Assembly: GCA_947044365.1 (NCBI GenBank)
Contig: OX345637.1
Coordinates: 3,892,501 to 3,956,500 of the forward strand
DNA: 64,000 nt
Direction of reading: 5' to 3'
From: Petrosia ficiformis
Taxonomy: Eukaryota; Porifera; Demospongiae; Haplosclerida; Petrosiidae
Part shown: piece by piece, positions 39,498 to 45,994 of the stretch
How positions within the stretch are numbered: the first letter of the stretch is position 1
Layout of the letters: the number at the start of each line of letters is the position of its first letter
Translations under genes and position numbers: made by a program
The notes under the pieces: generated by a model
What the model saw: the letters and a program-made list of their open reading frames with translations, nothing else
Told to the model about the DNA's origin: nothing
The model's database searches: none

Positions 39498-39727
39498 TAT
39501 AGCATGCTACCATGGCAACCGTTTGATGTGGTTAGGTCTTATATTTTTGTATATAGACCTGTGAATCTTTAATCTATCAGCATACTATATATATTACATA
39601 TATATATATATATATATAATATTATATAATATAATATAATGTTTAACACTCATTAACATAATTTTAACACTCAATAGATAATACTTACCAATTTCCATAG
39701 CGACACAGAAGTTTTACTTGCCTCCAT
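7810..39727 (-). CDS. ABCB-type full transporter (P-glycoprotein-like), 18 exons
   Basis: Predicted ATP-driven efflux pump of the plasma membrane. Exons in order are 39727-39689, 38755-38301, 29121-28950, 28892-28768, 27036-26920, 25531-25477, 16113-16000, 15946-15710, 15656-15092, 15020-14917, 13595-13389, 13340-13236, 13180-13019, 11324-11020, 10965-10810, 10443-10290, 9234-8830 and 8148-7810. All introns are GT-AG and every phase agrees, giving 3,816 nt and 1,271 residues, close to the roughly 1,280 of animal ABCB1. Layout is TMD1-NBD1-linker-TMD2-NBD2. NBD1 has Walker A GPSGCGKS (about residue 415), [16 protein letters not shown] (about 519), [12 protein letters not shown] and [11 protein letters not shown]2 has GPSGSGKS (about 1066), LSGGQKQR (about 1172), the same Walker B and IAHRLST. 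Both ATP sites look complete. The first extracellular loop has an NNST glycosylation sequon. The start [13 protein letters not shown] is the only in-phase ATG. Large introns are full of transposons. Confidence 0.95.
8455..8738. mobile_element. MITE with AGTGTTGTTT termini
   Basis: The ends AGTGTTGTTTAAGTT and AACTAAAACAACACT are inverted. The flanks CTTCTAAACT and ATTCTGAACT match at 8 of 10 positions, suggesting a 9-10 bp duplication as in Mutator-like elements. The inside is a degenerate run of TTTAGTTATAGTTAACTAA units. It lies in the last ABCB intron. Confidence 0.6.
9380..9720. repeat. hairpin repeat, copy 1
   Basis: A roughly 105-bp palindrome (about 9385-9490; stem includes GGGTATATAACACCCGCG and its complement) is followed by a segment containing the ATCACCATGGTAACC box. 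Both parts recur at 60695-61015, where the second segment is inverted. No coding sequence is present. It lies in the ABCB intron between exons 16 and 17. Confidence 0.75.
11789..12294 (+). mobile_element. 506-bp TA-flanked element retaining a HIRAN exon
   Basis: The ends read CTGTAATTTGG and, on the other strand, CCGTAGTTTGG, with roughly 38 bp of inverted similarity running to AATTCGTG and TA on each side, as in the Tc1/mariner-pogo group. Inside, 11934-12158 (plus) is open. It has [26 protein letters not shown] and [10 protein letters not shown], the pattern of a HIRAN domain. The same domain occurs at 22.4 kb next to one end of a full-size pogo-type element. No transposase remains. It lies in an ABCB intron. 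Confidence 0.75.
12295..13018. other. ABCB intron sequence, nothing recognised
   Basis: This is AT-rich intronic DNA between the 506-bp element and exon 13. Short open frames show no motif. Confidence 0.5.
13781..14500 (-). pseudogene. hAT transposase relic (C-terminal part)
   Basis: On the minus strand, 14091-13801 encodes a hAT dimerisation region with [19 protein letters not shown] and [15 protein letters not shown]. Further upstream, up to about 14480, broken frames contain [12 protein letters not shown], a core motif of the same family, and stops. The edge at about 13781 begins CAGGGGTGGATCCAG, similar to termini of the MITE at 36091. It occupies the ABCB intron between exons 10 and 11. 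Confidence 0.72.
14500..14916. other. ABCB intron sequence, nothing recognised
   Basis: This is intronic sequence between the hAT relic and exon 10. Nothing supported was seen. Confidence 0.45.
16401..16833 (+). mobile_element. MITE family X, copy 1
   Basis: It begins TATGGCCCGTAGGGCCATCC, a small palindrome, and ends CTCTATATACACTTGT. The subterminal ATCCCTATGATTGCTTT is inverted at the other end. It carries the GC-rich family core near GGTGCGTAATAGAACGCGCG. It belongs to a family with six recognisable copies in the window, and lies in ABCB intron 6. Confidence 0.85.
16834..17498. other. ABCB intron sequence with a MITE X end fragment
   Basis: Mostly unrecognised AT-rich DNA. A fragment at about 17145-17190 (AGCAATCATAGGGATGGATGG) resembles one end of MITE family X, so a degraded copy may be present. 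No gene was seen. Confidence 0.4.
17499..17866 (-). mobile_element. MITE family X, copy 2, truncated
   Basis: This is an inverted copy of the family. It begins ACAAGATATACAGAG and contains the CATTCAGTAATCATGGCTGAC and CGCGCGTTCTATTACGCG parts, but stops before the GGCCCTACGGGCC end. It directly abuts the left part of the Harbinger element and hides that element's left terminus. Confidence 0.82.
18254..18642. repeat. tandem duplication unit inside the Harbinger element
   Basis: The unit 18254-18642 repeats as 18643-18714 joined to 22676-23056 once the pogo-type element is subtracted. Both units hold the first exon of the Myb-like gene ([12 protein letters not shown]). The first unit, at about 18255-18345, is an uninterrupted counterpart of the pogo insertion site. 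Confidence 0.8.
18932..20861 (+). pseudogene. pogo/jerky-like DDE_1 transposase
   Basis: The N-terminal part has a helix-turn-helix region ([19 protein letters not shown]) and a CENP-B-like second domain ([20 protein letters not shown]). The catalytic core has NWDQTG at about 19393, then after an insertion VVFDNFNGQ at about 20500 and [17 protein letters not shown] at about 20600. These are the three acidic positions of the DDE_1 superfamily. A frame change near 19365, an in-frame stop near 20538 and a 754-bp insertion at 19687-20440 break it. In the family it cuts and pastes DNA at TA sites. Confidence 0.88.
19687..20440. mobile_element. unidentified insertion in the pogo transposase
   Basis: Coding similarity stops at CCTTATT and resumes at TATTGTGAAG, giving a possible 4-bp TATT duplication. 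The left end has a small hairpin (CTTGCC with GGCAAG) and the right end another (TGAAGC with GCTTCA). It contains an imperfect ATTC microsatellite near 19742-19770. No coding sequence was recognised, and the class is unknown. Confidence 0.6.
20954..21486 (-). mobile_element. MITE family X, copy 3
   Basis: This is a complete copy in the reverse orientation. It starts ACAAGTGTATATAGAG and ends GGCCCTACGGGCCATAA, and includes ACGCGCCACGCCCATTAATT. It lies between the two convergent genes of the pogo-type element, so it inserted after that element arrived. Confidence 0.85.
21504..22482 (-). pseudogene. HIRAN domain fused to Ulp1-like (C48) protease
   Basis: The upstream half (22482-21931) has [30 protein letters not shown] and [20 protein letters not shown], the pattern of HIRAN domains; in HLTF/Rad5 this domain binds DNA ends. 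A linker with PPSKKHKF leads into a papain-like Ulp1 fold at 21905-21504: HGDHWIATS gives the His, VYDS the Asp and [13 protein letters not shown] the Cys. The two halves were probably one protein, since small frame changes near 21925 and 22450 separate them. The 5' end lies about 190 bp from the transposon terminus and reads inward. The Ulp1 family removes SUMO-like modifiers; the substrate is unknown. Confidence 0.8.
22992..23859 (+). pseudogene. Harbinger Myb/SANT-like protein
   Basis: A first exon has [16 protein letters not shown] and ends at a GTAAAG donor. The next part has [14 protein letters not shown], then [18 protein letters not shown] and [17 protein letters not shown] distal part has [19 protein letters not shown] and a C-terminal region ending at 23859. 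Stops and frame changes interrupt it. In PIF/Harbinger elements such proteins bind the element's DNA and bring the transposase to the nucleus. It converges on the transposase gene. Confidence 0.75.
24042..25060 (-). pseudogene. PIF/Harbinger DDE transposase
   Basis: In order it has [55 protein letters not shown] (first Asp), [29 protein letters not shown] (Asp), and [13 protein letters not shown] with the catalytic Glu. These are hallmarks of the nuclease related to HARBI1. Frame changes near 24260, 24470 and 24900 and a small gap before the last motif show decay. Confidence 0.88.
25630..26759 (+). repeat. foldback element, copy B
   Basis: Hairpin arms lie at about 25630-25764 and 25790-25921, followed by the shared unique part up to TACCGTACTCTCTGATA. 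It is less than 100 bp from ABCB exon 6 on one side and 161 bp from exon 5 on the other. Both arms share a single-base loss relative to copy A near the TTAAACAACCAC stretch. Confidence 0.85.
27157..27569 (-). mobile_element. MITE family X, copy 4
   Basis: This is a full inverted copy, from ACAAGATATATAGAG to GGCCCTACGGGCCATAA. It contains CGCGCGTTCTTTTACGCACC. It lies in the ABCB intron between exons 4 and 5. Confidence 0.85.
27570..28043. other. ABCB intron sequence, nothing recognised
   Basis: This unique sequence lies between two MITE X copies. It holds a rough inverted pair around 27775-27850 (CATAGGGCCTCATGTAGTTAG and CATGAGACCCTA-type sequence), perhaps a small degraded element. No gene was seen. 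Confidence 0.4.
28044..28510 (+). mobile_element. MITE family X, copy 5
   Basis: This is a full copy in plus orientation, with the palindromic TATGGCCCGTAGGGCCA start and a CTCTATATACACTTGT end. It holds a TA microsatellite at about 28091-28123. Confidence 0.85.
29282..29840 (+). repeat. foldback family fragment, copy D
   Basis: This matches only the right end of copies A-C: GAGATTTCAGCTCATCACTT, then GCAGCCATTTTT and TCCCTACATAGAGAGT. It is split by a MITE at 29347-29777. It lies in ABCB intron 2. Confidence 0.8.
29347..29777. mobile_element. hAT-like MITE inside foldback copy D
   Basis: Inverted ends TAAGGCTTTGCGATAT and AATATTGCAAAGCCTTA are flanked by GTATGGGC (29339-29346) and GTATAGGC (29778-29785), an 8-bp duplication with one difference. 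Comparison with intact copies A-C shows the split site directly. There is no coding sequence. Confidence 0.85.
30027..30487. mobile_element. MITE built of AATTACAATTG-like units
   Basis: Inverted ends AGACCTGGGTTCAATTAC and GTAATTAAACCCAGGTCT are flanked by GACATA on both sides (30021-30026 and 30488-30493). The inside is mostly imperfect ATTACA/TGTAAT repeats, which could fold extensively. It has no coding capacity and lies in ABCB intron 2. Confidence 0.8.
30689..31082. mobile_element. hAT-type MITE nested in the hAT element
   Basis: The ends CAGTGGCG and CGCCAGTG are inverted. The flanks CGTGTATT (30681-30688) and CATGTATT (31083-31090) form an 8-bp duplication with one difference. It has G-rich and C-rich runs near 31038-31061 and no coding sequence. 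Confidence 0.82.
31110..32862 (+). pseudogene. hAT transposase, BED-type
   Basis: An N-terminal BED finger with [11 protein letters not shown] and later histidine-like positions is followed by [49 protein letters not shown] and [16 protein letters not shown]. The C-terminal dimerisation region includes [12 protein letters not shown], then [19 protein letters not shown]. This order matches ZBED-like hAT proteins. Several frame changes and stops (near 31530, 31735, 31880, 32170 and 32580) break it. Confidence 0.85.
33499..33601. repeat. 103-bp hairpin with GAGCCCGAGGGC loop
   Basis: The stems (GATTTATAAAC with its complement, and GGTTATATCAC with GTGATATAACC) flank a CGAGCCCGAGGGCGAGG loop. 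A related hairpin with an ATCACATTTATA-type stem occurs at 37825-37865. Together with the TTAGCTTAAACATCAAAGG segments at 33618 and 37800-37900, these form the two ends of the region holding the Crypton-like gene. Confidence 0.7.
33678..34208 (+). pseudogene. Crypton-like/DUF3504-type protein, N-terminal part
   Basis: It opens with [19 protein letters not shown], then [13 protein letters not shown], and after one stop continues with [20 protein letters not shown] and [20 protein letters not shown]. This matches the N-terminal region of DUF3504 proteins related to Crypton tyrosine recombinases (also found in ZMYM/QRICH proteins). The catalytic recombinase half is not present, because the frame ends where the element at 34255 begins. 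It lies in ABCB intron 2. Confidence 0.65.
34614..37488 (+). pseudogene. transposase-like protein of an unassigned family
   Basis: The N-terminal part is serine-rich and basic ([20 protein letters not shown]). It is followed by a cysteine motif [16 protein letters not shown] and [16 protein letters not shown]. The middle has [30 protein letters not shown] and [19 protein letters not shown] second cysteine pair (TCKTCDSLK) precedes [12 protein letters not shown], and later [19 protein letters not shown] and [13 protein letters not shown], which may be the acidic positions of an RNase H-like fold. It ends in an acidic tail at 37488. I know similar uncharacterised proteins from cnidarians and insects but cannot name a superfamily. 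Frame breaks and the MITE inactivate it. Confidence 0.65.
36091..36686. mobile_element. 596-bp MITE, hAT-like, 5-bp duplication
   Basis: The ends CAGTGGTGGATCTAG and CTAGATCCACCACTG are exact complements. TAATC occurs immediately outside both ends. Removing the element and one TAATC restores the reading frame of the host transposase. Related ends are seen at 13781 and 50262. Confidence 0.85.
38938..39135 (+). other. immunoglobulin-like exon fragment
   Basis: One open frame reads [36 protein letters not shown] and [15 protein letters not shown]. The order W, C, then D-x-A-x-Y-x-C resembles the F-strand end of an Ig domain. It lies in ABCB intron 1 on the opposite strand. No linked exon was found, so it is probably a stranded gene fragment. 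The Ig call rests on a few residues only. Confidence 0.42.
39350..39430. repeat. hairpin with TGTCCTCGGATGTGATAT stem
   Basis: GTCCTCGGATGTGATAT and ATATCACATCCTCGGAC are complementary around a CCCTCACAGGCTCGGG loop. It resembles the hairpins at 33499 and 9385 in design. It lies in ABCB intron 1, together with a 27-bp direct repeat (AGAGGTAGCAGGGGTTTAC) at about 39266 and 39299. Confidence 0.65.
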
Positions 39728-39794
39728 TGTGCGCTTAGCTGGATAAACAAATTAGCATTAATTTAAAGGGCGCGAAGGACCTGACATGAGGACC

Positions 39795-40010
39795 TAAAGA
39801 TGGCGGATGCTGAAAATATATTTAGTTGTTTTATAGATTTTACGAAGGCTTTCGATAGTATACCTATTATGGTTTACATAAACTCTATATTGAATGATAT
39901 TTGTGTAGATTAAAGAATACCACTTTTTAAGTGTAATATCAGAGGTATCGATGATGTGGTTATTTTTGCTAAAAACCATGCACAATTACAACAAATCATG
40001 TTCAACCTGG
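39795..40010 (+). pseudogene. LINE reverse transcriptase fragment (5' part)
   Basis: IFSCFIDFTKAFDSIP is a block-A type RT motif. After a deletion, DDVVIFAKNHAQLQQ matches the catalytic block (the family has YADD or FADD). The sequence is split from its 3' part at 44588 by the 4.6-kb element. It starts only about 70 bp from the ABCB start codon, on the other strand. Confidence 0.8.
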
Positions 40011-40502
40011 AGTCTTGGTCAGTGCACTTTTGGTTCAAGCAATTTTCATTTACATTGAAAATTCATTTTGCTAAATTTTCTCATGTTATAACTCATATCT
40101 TACAAAGTTTTAAATGTACCATTTGCTTCCGCACTGTAGACAACTATCACTAAAGTCTAAAAATGAATTATTACAGCATCATTTTGTTATCACTTGAAAT
40201 TGAATTTTAAATTTTGAATTTTCATTTCATTTTTGTTATCACTTAAAATCGAATTTTAAATTTTAAATTTTGATTTCATTTTTATTTCATCACTACTTAT
40301 CAGACTTGTTTAACACTTGGATTTTTATTAACTAACATAATTATAGAATACAGTAATGAATAAAATGAATAGAACAAAATATGAAATAATAATCAGTCAC
40401 ATGACATTTAGTCACATGGGTAAATAATAAAATGGAGAACGATTGTAAATATAAAAGAATAATTCCACGTTTACTCCACTCGTTTTCTCTGTCACTGGTG
40501 GT

Positions 40503-40733
40503 ATGTCCCGGGAATGTACATTATTTTTCAAACGGTTGGCATCACTGATTGCTGAGAAGCGGGATCAGTTATATTCTAAAACTCTTGGTTGGCTACGTTG
40601 CTGCACTTCATTTGCCCTGCTTAGATCTTGTATCCAATGTATCCGTGGTGCTCAATCGTCTCTAAATAAAGCTGTTTATAATGTACCCATAGACTTAGTA
40701 AATACTGAATCCGACATTAAAATTGCTCATTAA
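40503..40733 (+). CDS. hypothetical C-terminal fragment
   Basis: This 76-residue frame begins MSRECTLFFKRLASLIAEKR and includes LGWLRCCTSFALLRSCIQCI. The frame is also open just upstream. I associate such segments with C termini of uncharacterised transposon-encoded proteins of cnidarians and sponges, but cannot assign a function. It lies just inside the left arm of the long-TIR element and could be a leftover of a larger gene. Confidence 0.4.
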   Translation: MSRECTLFFKRLASLIAEKRDQLYSKTLGWLRCCTSFALLRSCIQCIRGAQSSLNKAVYNVPIDLVNTESDIKIAH

Positions 40734-40923
40734 TAAGTATTATTGTATTGTATTATTTCTTCTATTTTATTTTGTTTAATTGACATGTATTATTTTTTCT
40801 GACTGTCAAAAAAATTAAAAAAAAAAAATAAAAATAAAAAATAAAAATGAATATTAGTGACAGTCACATATGTAAAATCTTTTTAGCACATTTTACCCTC
40901 CCCAGCAGACACACCTACTGTAT

Positions 40924-42389
40924 TTATGAAGAAGACAATCGATATGTTATATCAATAAAAAATTTCAATGCATCTTGGAATAAACTGTCATTTCCATTTA
41001 CACCTTGATGAAATATCAGATCAAAAGACGGGTAGTATTCAGTAAACGAGGACATCCGAATAGAACATTTATGTGAGTTATCAGCAATAGGATCTACACC
41101 AACTGGACGAATGTCTGTAATTTGTCCTCCACTATTCCTGTACTGCTGTGTGATTTCATTAGCACTTGGCAAAAGAGATCTGTCAATGCGTCTGGTTCGA
41201 TTGTCAACTAGGATTCTTTCATTGGGTATGCCCCTTGATAAACCACTCCTTCTCCCTGTGAAAAGATTTGCAATTATTAATGCTAACTTCACTTGAAGAA
41301 AAAATATTTCACCTGGCATTGGATGTGCATTCCATGAACTGACAAACAATTTCAGGCCAGAGTTTGATACATTAATGGTGAACCAGGAAACACAGTACTT
41401 GTGAATTGGATTGTCCATATTAAACTGAGATGCTTCTGCCATCCTGATAATGACTCGTTTCAAAGGATAATTAACTCGATCATTAACTTCTAACCACAGT
41501 CGCTCAACTGTATGATTCTAAAAGAAATAATAAAATGTTTTACAACCCAGAGTTTCACATTTTACCTCTTTAGAGCTTGACTGTATATAGGGTGGTTTAG
41601 ACACATCATTTCTAAACTGTGCAAGCTGACATTGTGAAAACAGCATCAATGCCCACTCTGTTCCATGGTCAATTCTTAGTTCATCCCATAGTCCATAATC
41701 CATGGTCATCCTCCTAATGTAAAATGTAATTCATACTCACATCAATATAACTGCAATGCATGATTAAAAAAATACTCACACATATATATGTTCATATATT
41801 ACAATGCAGTTCTTGACAGGCATAGTAGATAGAGCAACTATTTTCCCGCTAAAGCCATCCACTGCCAAAACATGAGTAACACCAAACATGCATAATTTCT
41901 CATTTTGATCTATGTGTACTTTGTGACCAAAATACTTGGCAATATATGGAACTGGATTGCTGAGGCGATAAAGGCTTAAAAAACTTCTGCGTTGATGTTG
42001 CACAGGTTGCAGTCTTTTCAGAGCTGCTCCAATTCGGTTTTCTGCAGTTCTGTATCCTTGAGAATTCAGTAAACCGGCCATAGTTTTCCTGCCATATTGT
42101 CCACCCACCTTCCAAAAAAATTTTGCTTGTTATTGTACCCTTAATGGTAAAACATGTTTACCTTCATTATATTTACTGACACGATCCTATCAACATAATA
42201 ATCAGCTAGTCTGGCAGTTTTATGGATATGGTGAGAAATACAAAAGCGGCGTATACTCATTGCACTCAATCCTCTTAAGCCTGGGTATAAACGTTTTAGT
42301 TCCTCACTAATTTTTATGTGCGTTTCCCTGTAAATTTCAACCTTCTCCCGAATACACTCCAATCTGGAAGCCATCTTTGCAATTTGCAC
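40924..42389 (-). CDS. DDE integrase-like transposase, intact, five exons
   Basis: Exons are 42389-42162, 42108-41780, 41713-41566, 41517-41313 and 41255-40924. All junctions are GT-AG, phases agree, and the sum is 1,242 nt (413 residues). The N-terminal part has helix-turn-helix-like repeats (LRGLSAMSIRRFCISHHI, then GLLNSQGYRTAENRIGAAL). The catalytic core has GHKVHIDQNEKLCMFGVTHV (Asp), ELRIDHGTEWALML (Asp) and NHTVERLWLEVNDRVNYPL (Glu). This is the integrase type found in uncharacterised animal elements with long terminal repeats. No stop or frame break was found, so the gene may be recent or under selection. MASRLEC at the third-nearest codon group (42374) is an alternative start. Confidence 0.88.
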
Positions 42390-42727
42390 GTGCTGGGCGT
42401 GACAATTAATCTACGGTATCCCGTTCGCTTGCAGACTTGAGTGGATGCTGTGCTTGCAGTAATTGGTAAGCAAGGTTGAGGTGAGTGTCAGATTGCTCTA
42501 GGAGGTCCAGAAAGTTGCAAAGAAGCTGCATTCAGTTGCATCTGTGATGCTGAGCCACACCTCACCATTATATGCTTGATCAAGGTGGGTGTGGTTATAA
42601 TAATTTGGAATATGTCCCCTCCAAACTTCTGACGCCGACCGCGCCGAGTTTAAAGGGGGTGCGGCTGGGGACGAAACCCGGCTACCCACAATTGCAGTGG
42701 CCACGTGGTTGTTACACTCTGGTCACA

Positions 42728-44050
42728 ATGTCAGTCCAACTCATTTACGAAGACCATGATCCTGTTGAGGTTATTCTATCTCAGGTCACCCCTCACTCAG
42801 TAGCTACTCTTTTTGATGTAAGTACAATTTTAAATTAATAAGTTTGACCATAAAAACACTGATTAGAACCATAATCTTCTTTCACAGGTTGACCAAAGTA
42901 CTCTATACTTGCAAGAAGAATTTGGGCCAAAAGCATTTTTCCCTGATTCATCTGGAAATAGCTTTCGTTTTTCATCTGATGTAGGTGATACCATACTTTC
43001 TTTCGTTGTTAAAGCATCGCCAGCTACTAAAGCAAGCCCACTAGTACTCTCTGCAGTAGAGACGTCATCTTCAGATATTCGCTGGCAACCATCTCAAAGA
43101 CCAACGTTCAGTTCCAAGAAGAGTGGATCAGTTTCTGTGAAAATTGTTAAAGCTTCATTTTATTCAAAATGTTCTGGTGGAAAAAGAGAGTTTGAGAAGC
43201 TTGGACAAACATTCGTCAGTGTAACAGAGGCTACAGCAAATGTTATGTATGTTTCATCTGTTATCAGACAGAAGTGGGGTGAAGAATATGTGCTGGTTAC
43301 ATCTGATGGCTTACAAGTAGAAGATTCAAGTGGAACACAAGGCAAGTATAACTAAAGTATCACAGAGCTAGCTATAAATATTTTTACATTTTAAAATTAA
43401 TTCAGGACTTCACTTTTGGAGAGTTGGGAGTCGAAAAATATTTGCAGTGAAGGCATGTGAAGTTATTAAAGGCAAAGGAAAGGCAAAAGAAAAGGGAAAG
43501 GGAAAAGGAAGTGGAAAATTTAAAGATATATCTTCCTCCAGTACCATGAAACAACTGGAATATGCAGTTGACAGTGATAGTGATGACAACACTCCTAGTA
43601 AACATAATCAGGTCATTATGAAAGAAATTCTTTCACTCCGTTTTGACATAAGACAAATCCTAAAGTTAACAAAGGGCATGAAACTACCACCGGGGTTATA
43701 TATCCAGTTAAAGCAAACCTTTAAATGCCACATGTCAAATATCGCCAATCACTCCTCCTGTAATTTATACTCGCTGCTGCAAAAATCTATTGGGTTGTGA
43801 GAGGTGTGTAGACAAATGGTATAGTGGAAATGAAGGAAGAGCACGTAATTGCCCTTTGTGCCGATATGAACGAGGTCTACCAGAAACATCCAGATTAAAT
43901 GGTCTTGATGACTTCCTCCACAGTATTTCCCCCTTGTTTGCTGATGATGATGATGATGATGATCTGGAACAGAAAGCTGTAATTATCACTAATATGCCTC
44001 TCCATCAGCCACTCGAAGTACCCGACAATGACTCTGATGACTTTCAGTAG
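42728..44050 (+). pseudogene. RING-type protein of the long-TIR element, one frame break
   Basis: Exons are 42728-42817, 42888-43341 and 43406 onwards; the second intron has a GC donor (GCAAGT). The N-terminal half is a domain I do not recognise, with FGPKAFFPDSSGNSFRF and GLHFWRVGSRKIFAV. A lysine/glycine-rich linker and LKLTKGMKLPPGLYIQL follow. The C-terminal part has FKCH, then in another frame PPVIYTRCCKNLLGCERCVD and CPLCRYERG, a RING/U-box-like cysteine pattern, and an acidic end. The frame change near 43733 is explained by loss of two bases at the second Cys. The family would be E3 ubiquitin ligases. Gene orientation is divergent from the integrase. Confidence 0.75.
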
Positions 44051-44587
44051 TTGAGCAGTAGTCAACTTGAGCCTGAATTGCATGTAGTTTCAGTGCAAAG
44101 AGCCTAAGAATTTATTACAATCATTCTCTATTATAATATTTTCCCCATGTGACTAAATGTCATGTGACTCAATATTATTTCATATTTATGTGACTAAATG
44201 TCATGTGACTGATTATTATTCAGTATTATTTCATATTTTGTTCTATTCATTTTATTCATTACTGTATTCTATAATTGTTAGTTAATAAAAATCCAAGTGT
44301 TAAACAAGTCTGATAAGTAGTGATGTAAAAATGAAATCAAAATTCTAAATTTAAAATAAATGAAATCAAAATTTAAAATTTAAAATTCAATTTCAAGTGA
44401 TAACAAAATGATGCTGTAATAATTCATTTTTAGACTTTAGTGATAGTTGTCTACAGTGCGGAAGCAAATGGTACATTTAAAACTTTGTAAGATATGAGTT
44501 ATAACATGAAAGAAACAGAAAATTTAGCAAAATCAATTTTCAATGTAAATGAAAATTGCTTGAACCAAAAGTGCACTGACCAGTCTT

Positions 44588-45712
44588 TCTATTTTATAAA
44601 TTTTTTGGCAGTTAATACAAACAAATCAAAAGTGATGTTATGAAAGATAGAAATGGATTTCAAATTGAATATAAAAGAAACATTTTGGAAATTGTAAACA
44701 AATTTTAAGTATTTGGGAGTTACAGTAAGCAATAGAGGTTGTTATGTTACTATGTTTAATCCACGAAGTATGAAAGCAGTTGGACACCTACAGTGACCTA
44801 CTATCCAAGTCAAAAAATATGGTAGAGGGAGGTTGCAAGTCAGTACTTTATGTAAATTAGTCATTAGTCCTTGCTTACTGTATGGAAGTCAGATATGGGG
44901 GCATAAGTCCAAAGATAAAGCTAATAGAGAAAGTTCTTGTTATGTTTGGTAGAAGAATTTTAAATCTTCTGGTAAATTCTAGTATAATTGGTGTCTTGGG
45001 TGAACTGGTTTTTTTTCCTTTAGAATTGTCTGCTAAATTGAATGTTGTGAAATATTGGTATTGTTTGGCTAGTATAAAGGCTCTGCCCTTGGCTATTGAT
45101 GCATATAAATTGTCAATGAAGCTTTTCATGATGACCACCCATTCTTGGTATAAATCTCTTAGGTCTGTCATGTCTGCCCATGGCTTGGAGCACGCTATGT
45201 TGTGCCCTGATGTTGCTATGTGTATCTTTTCGACTGTGTTTCAGGAATTAATCTTTTATGGTTGAATGGGGGTAGGATTTAAGCCGTCCTCTAGCAAAAA
45301 AGGGTGATGGTGAAAACATGTTACGTACCTATCGTTTATTTAAAGATTCTTTCCATTTTGAAAATTATTTGGACAACGTTAAAATTAAGAAACATCGAGT
45401 AGCACTTACTAGATTTAGGCTCAGTTTCCATAATTACAAATTGAAGCTGGAAGACACCATATACATAAAATTCCTTATGATAGACGTTTATGTGATGAAT
45501 GCGGAGTCATCCAGGATGAAATCCATGCTCTGTTGTTTTGTCGTCTCTATTCTGAGTATAGGGAGGGTTTCATGAAAGTCTTTCATGAACAAACTATGGA
45601 TGTGTTTCAAAATATTTTGTCTACTTTATTGTTTAGATTTATAATGAATTGTGAGGACCCTAAAGTACAACGTGCTTTAGGAGCATTTGTTTACCATATT
45701 CTTAAAGTTTAA
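44588..45712 (+). pseudogene. LINE ORF2, 3' part
   Basis: After the long-TIR element the reading continues with NTNKSKVML and FKYLGVTVSNRG. Then KIKLIEKVLVMFGRRILNLL, VMSAHGLEHAMLCPDVA and, near the end, RRLCDECGVIQDEIHALLFC and QRALGAFVYHILKV. These are typical of the region behind the RT of non-LTR elements, including a cysteine-histidine cluster. Many frame breaks. Confidence 0.85.
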
Positions 45713-45827
45713 TTTTATTGCTTTAATATTTCATAATATGTATAATATAATATTATAATTTTGCTTTATGTGGAATTAATAATATTTTATTTGCAACGGA
45801 AGTAGGCGTTTACTTCTTTTAAACATC

Positions 45828-45932
45828 CTTGTAAGTTTGTGGCTGAAGAAAAAGGCTTGACAGCAATGATTGTACGGGAAGGAGAAGACATTCTAATGGT
45901 CACTGTCTGGAGAAACATCTCAGGAAACAATC
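45828..45932 (+). other. exon-like open segment
   Basis: An open stretch (KFVAEEKGLTAMIVREGEDI and LMVTVWRNISGNNL) ends exactly at a GTAAGT donor. No acceptor-linked partner is evident because the A-B-A'-B' repeat block follows. I do not recognise the domain. It may be an exon of a broken transposon gene. Confidence 0.3.
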
Positions 45933-45994
45933 TAGTAAGTTTTATTTTTATTGTATGTTTTTTGGACGAGTATTAGCGAATAAATACCAGACAG

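Larger units (their letters stand above)
40017..44581. mobile_element. long-TIR element with integrase and RING-type genes
   Basis: The terminal inverted repeats are very long: 40017-40448 and 44115-44581. Both outer ends start GGTCAGTGCACTTTTGGTTC, and AGTCTT lies immediately outside on both sides (40011-40016 and 44582-44587). The right arm has a roughly 44-bp internal duplication around GTCACATGACATTTAGTCAC. It is inserted in a LINE relic, whose coding sequence continues across it. Inside are an intact spliced integrase gene (minus) and a RING-type gene (plus) with divergent orientation, and a small plus-strand frame near the left arm. Long TIRs with a 6-bp duplication recall Polinton/Maverick elements, but no polymerase or capsid genes are present. 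Confidence 0.9.

Noticed and set aside
43402..43605. minus-strand frames opposite the RING-type gene
   Set aside because: They are shadows of the lysine-rich coding sequence on the plus strand and have phenylalanine/serine-rich antisense composition.
40017..44581. Polinton/Maverick element
   Set aside because: The 6-bp duplication and long arms fit, but at 4.6 kb there is no polymerase B, ATPase, protease or capsid gene, and the ends do not start with AG. A relationship remains possible but is not shown.
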